Shown here piece after piece: positions 45,048-53,573 of a DNA stretch of 63,414 nt. The stretch is from contig JAFGDS010000100.1 in assembly GCA_016931995.1 (NCBI GenBank), positions 1-63,414 on the forward strand. The letters run 5' to 3'. The translations under genes were made by a program, and so were the position numbers. Every line of letters starts with the position of its first letter. Within the stretch, counting starts at the first letter, position 1. The notes beneath the pieces are model-generated. The model saw nothing but the letters and a program-made list of their open reading frames with translations. It was not told the DNA's origin and made no database searches. Source of the DNA: Pirellulales bacterium. GTDB taxonomy: Bacteria > Planctomycetota > Planctomycetia > Pirellulales > Thermoguttaceae.

Positions 45048-46208
45048 ATGCACGAGACCCGCCGCATAGCGCTACTTATGAGCCAGGACATCGCCTACTG
45101 CCGAGGGCTGCTCCGCGGCGTGCACGCCTATTCGCTCGGGAAGAAGAATTGGGTCTTTCGCGACGGATTGCCGGAGGAAAGCACGCTGGAGCCCTTGCGC
45201 GAGTGGCGGCCTCACGGCGTCATCGTGCATCTGTACCGACCGGATCTGATCAAGCCGCTTTCCCGGTTTCGCCGACCGGTGGTCAACACCACGAGCACCT
45301 TCGAAGGGCTCGATCTGCCGTTGGTCGAGGTCGATCACGGCGCGATCGGACGCCTGGCGGCGGAGCATTTCCTGGAGCGGGGGTTCACGCACTTTGGCTA
45401 CTTCGGCAGCAGTTGGACGGGGTTCTCGAAGCGGCGCGAGGAGGGATTCCGCGACGCCCTGGCCCAGGCAGGGCACTCCTTGTCGAGCTGTTATGCCGAG
45501 TATCTGCCGCGGCCGCCGGCCGGGTCGAGTTGGAAAGACATCGACAAACAGATCCACCACTGGCTTTTGCGCCTGCCCAAGCCGGTGGCCATTCTCGCCT
45601 CGAACGACATTCCCGCCCGGCAGCTCGCGTATACCTGCCGCGAGTCGGGCTTGCGCGTGCCCGACGACGTGGCGATTCTCGGCGTCGACAACGACGAACT
45701 GGAGTGTATTCTGGCCACGCCGCCTTTGAGCAGCGTGGTGAATCCCAGCGAAAAGATCGGATTCATGGCGGCGAAGCTTTTGGACGACCTGATGGAGGGC
45801 GGTCCCGCGCCCAAACGTCCCATCACGCTCAAGCCCGACCGCATCGTCACCCGACAGTCGTCCGACACGGTCGCCATTGCCGACCCGGACGTGTCGGCCG
45901 CCGTGGCCTTCATTCGCCAGCACGTGGGCGAGGGCATCGGCGTCAATCACGTGGTCGAGGCCGTGAGCCTCTCGCGGCGGAAGCTCGAGCGGAAATTCCG
46001 CCACCTGCTCGGCCGGACCATGCTCGATGAACTCCAAAAGGCGCGCGTGGAAACGGCGAAGCGCCTGCTGGTCGAGACGGACCTGCTCACGCCGATCGTG
46101 GCGCGCCGGTCGGGATTCTCGACGACCGGACGCCTCGCCGTCGTGTTCCGTAACATGGTCGGCATGACGCCCACGGAATACCGGCGCCAGTGGCAAATCC
46201 ACACGTAG
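45048..46208 (+). CDS. XylR-type transcriptional regulator (sugar-binding plus AraC domain)
   Basis: The protein has 386 residues. The first 270 form a LacI/periplasmic-binding-like sensor (IALLMSQDIAYCRGLLRGVH, VDHGAIGRLAAEHFLERGFT, ILASNDIPARQLAYTCRESG, VAILGVDNDELECILATPPL). The last 100 are an AraC-type DNA-binding domain with two helix-turn-helix units (VEAVSLSRRKLERKFRHLLG, IVARRSGFSTTGRLAVVFRN). This is the planctomycete/XylR arrangement for sugar-responsive control. The regulated genes cannot be told from context; no sugar operon is adjacent. Confidence 0.9.
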   Translation: MHETRRIALLMSQDIAYCRGLLRGVHAYSLGKKNWVFRDGLPEESTLEPLREWRPHGVIVHLYRPDLIKPLSRFRRPVVNTTSTFEGLDLPLVEVDHGAIGRLAAEHFLERGFTHFGYFGSSWTGFSKRREEGFRDALAQAGHSLSSCYAEYLPRPPAGSSWKDIDKQIHHWLLRLPKPVAILASNDIPARQLAYTCRESGLRVPDDVAILGVDNDELECILATPPLSSVVNPSEKIGFMAAKLLDDLMEGGPAPKRPITLKPDRIVTRQSSDTVAIADPDVSAAVAFIRQHVGEGIGVNHVVEAVSLSRRKLERKFRHLLGRTMLDELQKARVETAKRLLVETDLLTPIVARRSGFSTTGRLAVVFRNMVGMTPTEYRRQWQIHT

Positions 46209-46278
46209 CCGCCGTCGGCGCGAGACGCCGCAATCCACGCGAGCGGATCCGGCGCCCATAAAAGCCTCGCTGGCGACG

Positions 46279-46827
46279 TCAGCTCGACCTGACTCCCGTG
46301 AAGACGGGCTTGGCCAGGGCCTTCGATTGCGCGACCGCCAGCGGCGTGAGGGTCGCTTGGCCCCACGCAATCTCCAGCGGGAGCCGACAAAAATCCACGA
46401 TGCAGCCGTCGCGACTGTAACAGCTCAAATCGTGGGAGCTGCCCATCAGAAGACAGTGGGTTGGACACGCTTCGACGCACAACCCGCAGAAGAGGCACTT
46501 CGTGAAGTCGATCGTAAAGCCCGTGGCCAGGAACCCCTTGCGCCCGTCCGCCCGCTCCCGCTCGATGTAGATGCAGTCCACCGGGCAGTCCCGCGCGCAG
46601 GCGCCGCAGGCGATGCACGACGTGACGTCGTAGCGGTGAAACCCCCGATACCGAGGAGCCACAACGAGCGGCAACTCGGGGTATTCATAGTGCTCCGTAA
46701 ACGTCTTCCGCCGCGCGCCATACGTCTGAATCCAGATCCGCAGCGTCACCCACACGGCCGAGGCCAAGGTAACCACCACGGTGAAGATGTTCCGGCACCA
46801 GCTTCTCACGGGACGACCTCCCGCCAC
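46279..46827 (-). CDS. nuoI: NADH-quinone oxidoreductase subunit I-like ferredoxin
   Basis: The 182-residue protein has an N-terminal amphipathic or membrane segment (NIFTVVVTLASAVWVTLRIW) and two 4Fe-4S motifs, CIACGACARDCP and CLFCGLCVEACP, each followed by the usual proline. NuoI carries clusters N6a/N6b in complex I. The first cluster is extended by VDCIYIERERADG as in NuoI. No other nuo gene lies nearby, so it is either a detached subunit or a paralogue with another redox role. Confidence 0.85.
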   Translation of the reverse strand: MAGGRPVRSWCRNIFTVVVTLASAVWVTLRIWIQTYGARRKTFTEHYEYPELPLVVAPRYRGFHRYDVTSCIACGACARDCPVDCIYIERERADGRKGFLATGFTIDFTKCLFCGLCVEACPTHCLLMGSSHDLSCYSRDGCIVDFCRLPLEIAWGQATLTPLAVAQSKALAKPVFTGVRSS

Positions 46828-47276
46828 TTCGGACGCCCGCGGCTTTCCATCCGGTCGGGCTAAACGAGGGCAACCCGGCCATTATAAGCGTCGCCAATGC
46901 TCCCACAAGACAATCGGCAGAATAACACCTTGGGGTGGTGTGAATCACGATGAACGAGCCGTTTGTCGCGTGAACGCAACGGTGCGGCGTCCCGTATAGA
47001 CATTGGATGCGAACCTGGGCGTGAACCCCGCAAGCAAAGAGGAGTCCCCCTGTCTGGCGGGCCCCGTGGTCTTTGCCGCCTCGCCCCGGTTCCCGCGGCA
47101 ATATCTGGGGCAGTCCGTCCGAAGATCCTGTTGTGGAAGTACTTTCGAACGCCGGCAAAATGCGAAATTCAGGGGGGATGGCACTTTGACAGAAGGATGG
47201 AAAGGCCGGTTGTGCGCGTCGTAGGACCATGCGCATTACGGCGCGAGGCGGTCGGGTGGAATTCGACGCCGCTTGC

Positions 47277-47305
47277 TTGACTTGGCCAGATTGCCAGCGT
47301 ATTTT
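47277..47305 (+). promoter_or_regulatory. Sigma-70-like promoter for csrA
   Basis: TTGACT (47277-47282) and TATTTT (47300-47305) are separated by exactly 17 bp. This would give a csrA leader of about 110 bases. Confidence 0.6.
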
Positions 47306-47330
47306 GGAGAGTGGGTAAGTTTCACCACAA

Positions 47331-47361
47331 ATCATTTAGCTGCAAGCATCATTTAGCTGCA
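47331..47361 (+). repeat. Tandem 14-mer ATCATTTAGCTGCA in the csrA leader
   Basis: Identical copies lie at 47331-47344 and 47348-47361, a 17-bp period. They lie between the promoter and csrA and could be an operator or RNA-binding site, though the GGA core of CsrA sites is not in them. Confidence 0.6.
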
Positions 47362-47420
47362 CGCGATCACCACGGACTCCCCGAATAGGAGGCTTTCGCG
47401 AGAGGCGAAGGAACGTAGCC

Positions 47421-47648
47421 ATGTTGGTGCTATCTCGGAAAAAAAACGAGAGTATTGTCATCAACGATGACATTACGATCGTCGTGGTGGAGATTCGAGG
47501 GGATAAGGTCCGCCTGGGAGTAGAGGCCCCGAAAGAGGTGCCCGTGCATCGCCGCGAGGTCTTCGACGCGATTCATCGCAACGAAGCCGTGGGCGAAAAG
47601 CCCTCCCCCCACAAGGCCGACGCCGCCGAGCCCGCCGGCGACGCCTGA
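47421..47648 (+). CDS. csrA: Carbon storage regulator CsrA
   Basis: The product has 75 residues. The N-terminus [20 protein letters not shown] continues through [20 protein letters not shown] then [11 protein letters not shown], which is the complete CsrA fold with the RNA-binding L4 and R44 equivalents. An Ala/Pro-rich tail follows. CsrA binds GGA motifs in mRNA leaders to control translation. GAAGGA sits before the ATG. Its own leader contains GAAGGA and AGGAGG, so autoregulation is possible. Confidence 0.95.
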   Translation: MLVLSRKKNESIVINDDITIVVVEIRGDKVRLGVEAPKEVPVHRREVFDAIHRNEAVGEKPSPHKADAAEPAGDA

Positions 47649-47863
47649 TCGCCCTGGACGTACGTCCGGCCCCCCCATTCCCTTTGTCCTCGTTCGTTGC
47701 GTGCCTTCCTGTTGACCGAGCCCGTCACGGGCCATCCAGCGCGCCGAGGGCGGCCGCCTTGCTTCGCCCCCCCTTCCCGCCGAACGGGGGCAGTCCACCC
47801 TTGACGCTCCAGCCAGGGCGTTCGTATAAAGTAGGATTCCCCGGCGCTACCAGCGCGCCGCGC

Positions 47864-47936
47864 GGCCCCATCGTCTAGCGGTCTAGGACACCGGCCTTTC
47901 ACGCCGGTAACACGGGTTCGAGTCCCGTTGGGGTCA
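47864..47936 (+). tRNA. tRNA-Glu (anticodon TTC)
   Basis: The 73-base cloverleaf has a 7-bp acceptor (GGCCCCA with TGGGGTC, one G-U pair). The D-arm is GTCTAGCGGTCTAGGAC. The anticodon arm is CCGGC CTTTCAC GCCGG with anticodon TTC. The T-arm is CGGG TTCGAGT CCCG. The CCA is not encoded. A tyrosine recombinase gene ends 38 bp downstream, so this tRNA is a likely integration site. Confidence 0.95.
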
Positions 47937-47973
47937 CTTGTACTGAAACTAAGGGAGCGCTAGGGCATGAAAA

Positions 47974-49236
47974 TCACGTTATTTTCGGGCTTTTGCGCTC
48001 CCTACGTTTCACGCGGTGATCCAAATGAGCGCACAGACTACTTCGCTTTTTACTTCGCTTTTCTTGGGCCGCCTTGGCTGCGCGCGAATTCGTAACACTG
48101 ACGGTCCGGAAAGATGCGGCGGCTGCCTCCTGCTCGGGGAGGATCTGGGCGTAGTGGCGCAAGGCCACGGTCGGGGAATGGCCCAGCCACGCGGTCACGC
48201 AGGGTATGGGAAACACGGCCAGAAGCTCGGATTCGCGGGTGCTCCGCATGTTCTGCCAGGGCTTGGCCCAGAGCGTCACCCCGGCCCGCCGGCAGGCTGT
48301 CTTGAGGTGCTTCGTCAGCCCTGTTCCCGTGAGGCCGGCATAGCGCGGGAAGAGGAGCGATTCCCCCTCGGGAGTGGCTTGGTAGAGTTCGGCCAGGGCC
48401 TTGTGGATCTCCGGGAACAATGGGACCGTGCGTCGGCCTCGGCCGGCGTACCGTTTCGTCTTAGGTGCCTCCACGACGATCAGTCGCCGCTCCCAATCGA
48501 CCTGTCCCCAGGTCAGGGGCAGGATCTCGCTCGGACAACGGAGCCCGCCAAACCGCGCCAGGGCGAGGATCCCGCGGAACTGCCGACAGGCGACTTTGCC
48601 GGCGATCGCGGTGAACAGGTCCAACGTCACCAGGAAATCGCGATCCCGGTTCGCTTCGTTCTGCCGCGTTTCGCGTCGGAAGGGGTTTCGGGCCAGCCAA
48701 CCTCGATCCACGGCGTACTTGAACGCTTGACGCACCCTACCGACCCGCCGGCTGACGGTGGCCGGGGCCATCGAACCCGGCTTGTCTCCAGCCCGGCCAC
48801 GCTTTCGGAGCCACGCGCGGAATCGGGCGGCGTCGTCCTCGGTGATCTGCGCCACGTCCTTTCCTTCGCCGAAGAACGCGATCAAGCTGGCGCCGGCCTG
48901 TTTGATGTGTCGGAGGGTGGAAGGCTCGACGTCGCGGGACGCCTCGAAGGCCGCCACGAGTTCCTTGAGCGTGCCGACGATTGGACGAGGATCGGCCAGC
49001 CCCGCGGCGGCCAGACGAGCCCGCATTCTGGAAGTGAGTTGGTCGATCCATTTGGCCGTGACCGGATCGACGGGCCGGACGAGTCTCTTGGCGTCGAGGA
49101 TCCTCTCAACCCGCAGCTTGAATTCCGCGGCTTCGGACCTCGTGGTCTTGCCCAACCGGATCGTGGGCCTCTTGCCGTTTGGGTCGCAGAACTGGATCCA
49201 GAAGTGACCGCCCGGACGACTGATGAGGCTCGCCAC
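47974..49236 (-). CDS. Tyrosine recombinase / integrase
   Basis: The 420-residue product starts at GTG. The N-terminal arm-binding and core-binding domains span residues 1-190. The catalytic domain has the first Arg in ARFGGLRCPSEILPLTWGQV. HxxR is altered or shifted, NMRSTRESEL. The box LGHSPTVALRHYAQI carries His and the catalytic Tyr. A basic Lys/Arg-rich tail ends it. It is oriented toward tRNA-Glu, as in tRNA-integrating islands. The excisionase-like gene immediately upstream on the same strand supports a mobile element. The missing His in the HxxR box may weaken activity. Confidence 0.9.
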   Translation of the reverse strand: MASLISRPGGHFWIQFCDPNGKRPTIRLGKTTRSEAAEFKLRVERILDAKRLVRPVDPVTAKWIDQLTSRMRARLAAAGLADPRPIVGTLKELVAAFEASRDVEPSTLRHIKQAGASLIAFFGEGKDVAQITEDDAARFRAWLRKRGRAGDKPGSMAPATVSRRVGRVRQAFKYAVDRGWLARNPFRRETRQNEANRDRDFLVTLDLFTAIAGKVACRQFRGILALARFGGLRCPSEILPLTWGQVDWERRLIVVEAPKTKRYAGRGRRTVPLFPEIHKALAELYQATPEGESLLFPRYAGLTGTGLTKHLKTACRRAGVTLWAKPWQNMRSTRESELLAVFPIPCVTAWLGHSPTVALRHYAQILPEQEAAAASFRTVSVTNSRAAKAAQEKRSKKRSSLCAHLDHRVKRRERKSPKIT

Positions 49237-49238
49237 GG

Positions 49239-49616
49239 CTACCTATCCTCGATTTGCGAGTCGATGTACGCCTGGACCGACTCCTCCGTGTACCGCCAAT
49301 CACCTCGGACCTTGAACCGCTTGAGCACGCCCTCGTCGGCCAGTCGGTACACCGTGTTAGTCGAGACACCGAGCCGTTCGCGAACCTGCTTGAGTCTTAG
49401 GCCCCGGGCCCGCACGAGGGGTTTCTCCTCGGCATGGGACCCCATGGATTCGAGCACGATCTTCACGGCGTTGACGAACGCAGCCGAAAAGGCGGCCCCG
49501 ACGGCATCGCCGAGGGTCGCCATGTCCACTTGGTTGTCGATGCAACTCCTTTTGGCGGAGCGTTTTCCGCTTCCTGCTACCGGCATACCGCGCTTCCTCT
49601 CGAAGATGCTTGACAT
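49239..49616 (-). CDS. Excisionase-like helix-turn-helix protein
   Basis: The product has 125 residues. The C-terminal 55 residues form a MerR/Xis-type winged helix: LRLKQVRERLGVSTNTVYRL, ADEGVLKRFKVRGDWRYTEE, ending QAYIDSQIEDR. The N-terminal part is unfeatured except for a hydrophobic segment (AAFSAAFVNAVKIVL). Xis proteins steer the integrase toward excision. Its stop lies 2 bases before the integrase GTG, so the two are co-expressed. Confidence 0.82.
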   Translation of the reverse strand: MSSIFERKRGMPVAGSGKRSAKRSCIDNQVDMATLGDAVGAAFSAAFVNAVKIVLESMGSHAEEKPLVRARGLRLKQVRERLGVSTNTVYRLADEGVLKRFKVRGDWRYTEESVQAYIDSQIEDR

Positions 49617-50490
49617 GCCGCCAATACCCCGCTATAGTCGTGTACGATCTATGCGGGGTCGTCTGGCGGCCCTTGCTGGAACGTTCAACGGGGGTGACCT
49701 GCAAAGTCGTGTCCCCGGTGAACACGAAAGTTCAAGGGGGGTCGTTTCAGGCGGCCCCCCTTTCTTTTGCCTACCTCACATCAGCCATAGCCAACCTCCC
49801 TGGCCCGCTGGCCGGCTGGAGAAGGCGCACAGCACTGGCGAGCCAGGACCCAAACGAGAATCGCGGCGCAGAGTCTCCGCGCTGCTGGAAGATCGAACAT
49901 ACCGGCCAGAAGGGCCGCAAGAATCCACGCGGGAACACGTGGCGGTCGCCCATCCGTGAAGCCTCCTAGTAAGGCTGATCGTGACGGGCTCACTCCCGGG
50001 GCGGTAACGACGCCTCGGGGGGCCGCCACGTTTCTTTTGCGCCGCATCCTAACAGGACCGCGGTCACCGGTCAACCGGCACGCCCAGGCCATCACCGCTG
50101 CGGAGACTGCTGGCGCGCGTCGGGCGCGAACCGGTTGGCCCCTGGCCGACTTGGGAGCCCGGGAACTGGCGCCCCGTGTATAGCCAGACCGAAGCCAATT
50201 AAGCCGGTGGCCCAAGAATTGGAGCGCCGGGTTGCCCATCCCCGTTACCGCAAAAAGGTCTCTGTTCCACTCATGTATGGCAACCTAGCCAATTAGCGTG
50301 AATCTGGCAAGAGCAATAACATGGGAATTTTAGGGATTTTGCCGGAGACGAGCCTGTGAGCTGTCGTCACTAGTTCCGGTTAGGCAAAATGGGAAGAGTT
50401 TGAGGGCTTGAACGGGTGGCAGGGGCGTCAATCCGCCGACGGCCATCACAGCCTGTTGGGGTCGAGCTTCTCCAGTTCGGTCAGCGACCC
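49617..50490. other. Gene-poor region between excisionase gene and CRISPR array
   Basis: I see no convincing gene in these 874 bp. An open frame at 49781-50239 (minus) has a hydrophobic C-terminal part but lacks a ribosome-binding site or recognisable family. The last 230 bases before the array (from about 50260) are less GC-rich and represent the leader-distal flank. The string GTTGGGGTC at about 50455 resembles the 3' end of tRNA-Glu but is too short to call an att site. Confidence 0.5.
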
Positions 50491-52643
50491 GTTTCAATCC
50501 ACGCCCTCGTGAAGAGGGCGACGAAGTGTTGCTGCGTATAGATCACGGGAAGAGCAAGGTTTCAATCCACGCCCTCGTGAAGAGGGCGACCGCTATCCAG
50601 CGGCAATTTCATCGTGTGGCAAACGGTTTCAATCCACGCCCTCGTGAAGAGGGCGACGTAGCCAGGTGGATCGGAGGGTAGGACGATGAGTTTCAATCCA
50701 CGCCCTCGTGAAGAGGGCGACGCGAAACGCTGGATGAATGGCCGGCGCTCGTGCGGTTTCAATCCACGCCCTCGTGAAGAGGGCGACCTACTGAGGCTCA
50801 CCTATGGCATTTGGGCGACGGGGTTTCAATCCACGCCCTCGTGAAGAGGGCGACCTTGACCATCAGCGTGATGATCGCAACGCGACCTCGTTTCAATCCA
50901 CGCCCTCGTGAAGAGGGCGACTGGCCGCGCGGGCCACGAGCGTCGCCAGATCGAGGTTTCAATCCACGCCCTCGTGAAGAGGGCGACTGCCGCCGTCCGC
51001 GTCGCGCTCGGGCGCGAACTGTTTCAATCCACGCCCTCGTGAAGAGGGCGACGAAGTGATGCTCGTCGATCCAGGTGATGCCCGAAGTTTCAATCCACGC
51101 CCTCGTGAAGAGGGCGACTGCACATCGCGCGGCGCAGGGCGTGAAAGCCAAGTTTCAATCCACGCCCTCGTGAAGAGGGCGACCCGGAATTCCAGAAAAT
51201 AATCGGCAACGCCTGTTGTTTCAATCCACGCCCTCGTGAAGAGGGCGACCCAGGCCCGCGAGAGCGGCCACGCGAGCCCGCCACTGGTTTCAATCCACGC
51301 CCTCGTGAAGAGGGCGACGGAGCGCGTGGCGTGGGCCAATTGGGTTCGGCTCGTTTCAATCCACGCCCTCGTGAAGAGGGCGACTTTCCTTTCCGTGCGC
51401 GCGTGGCGGGGCGCGCAGTTTCAATCCACGCCCTCGTGAAGAGGGCGACGCCGATACACGCTCATCTCCAACACGACGATCGAAGTTTCAATCCACGCCC
51501 TCGTGAAGAGGGCGACCGCGTTCATGCCGAAGTAAAGGGAGCTTACGGTGGTTTCAATCCACGCCCTCGTGAAGAGGGCGACACCATCGTTGCCCGTCGC
51601 GGCGGTTCCGGATTCAGTTTCAATCCACGCCCTCGTGAAGAGGGCGACATGGAGCTCGTCGTTCCGTCGCCCGTGATGTAGTCCGGTTTCAATCCACGCC
51701 CTCGTGAAGAGGGCGACAACCGGGGCCGGCGTGGCGATCACCACCGGCGTGTTTCAATCCACGCCCTCGTGAAGAGGGCGACGCACGGGCCGCACGTATG
51801 ATTTGGTGCCAATAGGTGTTTCAATCCACGCCCTCGTGAAGAGGGCGACTCGAATCGCGCATCCCGAGATGGTGCGGAACGTAGTTTCAATCCACGCCCT
51901 CGTGAAGAGGGCGACATAGCGGAAGTCGTTACGGCCGATTTGTGGATGGGTTTCAATCCACGCCCTCGTGAAGAGGGCGACCGCCGTTGACGCGCCCCTC
52001 GACCTCGAACCGATTGTTTCAATCCACGCCCTCGTGAAGAGGGCGACGCACGGGCGCGGTCACCGCACGGCGGGCCAGCCGGTTTCAATCCACGCCCTCG
52101 TGAAGAGGGCGACGTCCGGTCCTTTTGGTATCCGGCACGCTCCGGCACTGTTTCAATCCACGCCCTCGTGAAGAGGGCGACTTCAACGCCCCAGCGTTTG
52201 AACGCCGCCAGCTTGTTTCAATCCACGCCCTCGTGAAGAGGGCGACGATCGTCGTCGAGTTGAGGCCCTCGCCGTCAAGGATGTTTCAATCCACGCCCTC
52301 GTGAAGAGGGCGACGCCGATTCCACGGTCGGCTGGGCGGTTTCCATCCAGTTTCAATCCACGCCCTCGTGAAGAGGGCGACTTCAGTTTCCCACGGATTC
52401 GCGAAAAGTGAAGATGTTTCAATCCACGCCCTCGTGAAGAGGGCGACCCCCGGGGCGACGAAATCGAGCGACAGGCTCGGGTTTCAATCCACGCCCTCGT
52501 GAAGAGGGCGACGGCGCGCCGAAGAATAAGCCGGGCTTCTTCAATGTTTCAATCCACGCCCTCGTGAAGAGGGCGACCCCAGCGCGTCGGCCATGCGGGC
52601 GACCGTGGCCAGTTTCAATCCACGCCCTCGTGAAGAGGGCGAC
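50491..52643 (-). CRISPR. Type I-C CRISPR array, 33 repeats and 32 spacers
   Basis: The repeat unit is 32 bp. On the plus strand it reads GTTTCAATCCACGCCCTCGT continuing with GAAGAGGGCGAC; the first copy is at 50491-50522 and the last at 52612-52643. I counted 33 copies, all identical by eye, with spacers of 32-37 bp. Read on the minus strand the repeat ends in ATTGAAAC, the type I-C handle, with a CGCCCTC/GAGGGCG stem. That orientation places the leader at the 52,644 side next to cas2, as expected. No degenerate terminal repeat is seen at the leader-distal end. Confidence 0.98.
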
Positions 52644-52826
52644 GCTCCATTACCAAATCGTTTCGTACTAGGACTTTAGCGAGCGGAACCCGCGAACCGC
52701 AATACGACAGTGCATGGGGAACTCAACGCCGGCTCCGATGTCGCGCATAACCTTTGACTTCACATAGGTTTTTGGCTTCCGCGAACCAGCCCGGTTTTGT
52801 CGATTGCTGGGGGTTCGCGGGCGGTT
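52644..52826 (-). promoter_or_regulatory. CRISPR leader
   Basis: The 183 bp between cas2 and the first repeat contain three copies of a TTCGCGG-type motif (near 52693, 52779 and 52814, in both orientations). They also hold an A/T-richer stretch near 52740-52800. This is where the array promoter and integration anchor should be. Confidence 0.65.
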
Positions 52827-53117
52827 CTAAATGACCAAGGGGCCCTCCGGATTGTAGGTCGGTTTGGCGCCGACGTGCTCGACGCGGCGCTGCCAGTGCT
52901 TTCCCAGGAAGTAGTAGCGCAAGCTGTCTTTGTTGGTGTCGATCTCTTCCTCCAGCTTCGATTTTAAGGCAACCCACATAGCCGGCTCAACAAGGCACTC
53001 GAACACAGAGTTCTGGACTCGCTGCCCGTGGTCTTCGCAGAGCCGAGCCACCCGGCGAAGGCGCCGCCGGCCTTCCTTGGTCTCCACGTTCACGTCGTAG
53101 GCGATCAGGACCATCAT
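52827..53117 (-). CDS. cas2: CRISPR-associated endoribonuclease-like Cas2 (type I-C)
   Basis: The 96-residue product begins MVLIAYDVNVETKEGRRRLR, with the conserved Asp after the first strand. CEDHGQRVQNSVFECLVEP follows, then SLRYYFLGKHWQRRVEHVGA. The sequence is of the type I-C kind. Cas2 forms the spacer-integrating complex with two Cas1 dimers. Its only cas1 partner here is truncated. It is complete, and a few bases separate it from the cas1 remnant. Confidence 0.96.
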   Translation of the reverse strand: MMVLIAYDVNVETKEGRRRLRRVARLCEDHGQRVQNSVFECLVEPAMWVALKSKLEEEIDTNKDSLRYYFLGKHWQRRVEHVGAKPTYNPEGPLVI

Positions 53118-53126
53118 CGCGGCGGT

Positions 53127-53573
53127 TCATCTCCAGAAGAACGACGGGTAGCCATCAAGGTCGCCACGAAGCCACCGGGCTAGGAGCCGGGCCTGAACGT
53201 GGGGCAACAGGCCCAAGGTAACCTTTTCGCCCAAGAATGGATGGGTGATGGATTCCTCCTTTCGTTTCTGATAGGCGACGAGAACCGCCTTGCGGGTCCT
53301 ATCATTCATTTCGACACCGCCCGTCTCCCGCCGCGTAAAGCCTCCTGGGTCCACCTGCTGTCGATTCACGAGGGAAAGCACCAAGCGATCGGCCAGGACC
53401 GGTCGGAGTTCCTCGACCAGGTCGAGCGCCAGGGAAGGTCTTCCCGGCCGGTCCGCGTGTAGGAAGCCCATTTGACAGTCGAGCCCCACGCTCTGGCAAG
53501 CCGACGTTGCGTCGTGCGTAAGCAGGGCGTAAACGAACGACAGCAGCGCGTTGACGTTGTCCTGGGGCGGCCT
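53127..53573 (-). pseudogene. cas1: cas1 remnant, C-terminal part only (type I-C)
   Basis: About 148 residues remain of the roughly 340 usual in type I-C Cas1. Recognisable blocks are RPPQDNVNALLSFVYALLTH, GLDCQMGFLHADRPGRPSLA followed by LDLVEELRPVLADRL, and HPFLGEKVTLGLLPHVQARL then LARWLRGDLDGYPSFFW. The His and Asp of the active site (GFLH, ALDL) are kept. The first catalytic Glu lies before RRPPxD in the family and is therefore missing. The frame stays open to 53642, but there it reads the complement of the RHS gene. Without its N-terminal half the protein should not integrate spacers. Confidence 0.9.

Larger units (their letters stand above)
46828..47420. other. Intergenic region upstream of csrA
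   Basis: No gene is supported in these 593 bp; the open frames across it lack family features. The right half carries a good sigma-70-like promoter at 47277-47305. A duplicated 14-mer follows it in the csrA leader. Confidence 0.55.

Noticed and set aside
46685-47335. 216-residue minus-strand frame upstream of nuoI
   Set aside because: It runs through the csrA promoter region and the start of nuoI, and no protein features were seen.
49781-50239. 152-residue minus-strand frame before the excisionase gene
   Set aside because: It has no ribosome-binding site, no known domain and skewed composition. Only its hydrophobic C-terminal part looks protein-like, so I did not list it as a gene.
50455-50463. 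GTTGGGGTC as a second attachment site for the tRNA-Glu island
   Set aside because: Only 9 contiguous bases match the tRNA end, which is too short to distinguish from chance.
50562-52422. Open frames through the CRISPR array giving repeated FNPRPREEGD or SPSSRGRGLK peptides
   Set aside because: They are translations of the type I-C repeat and not genes.
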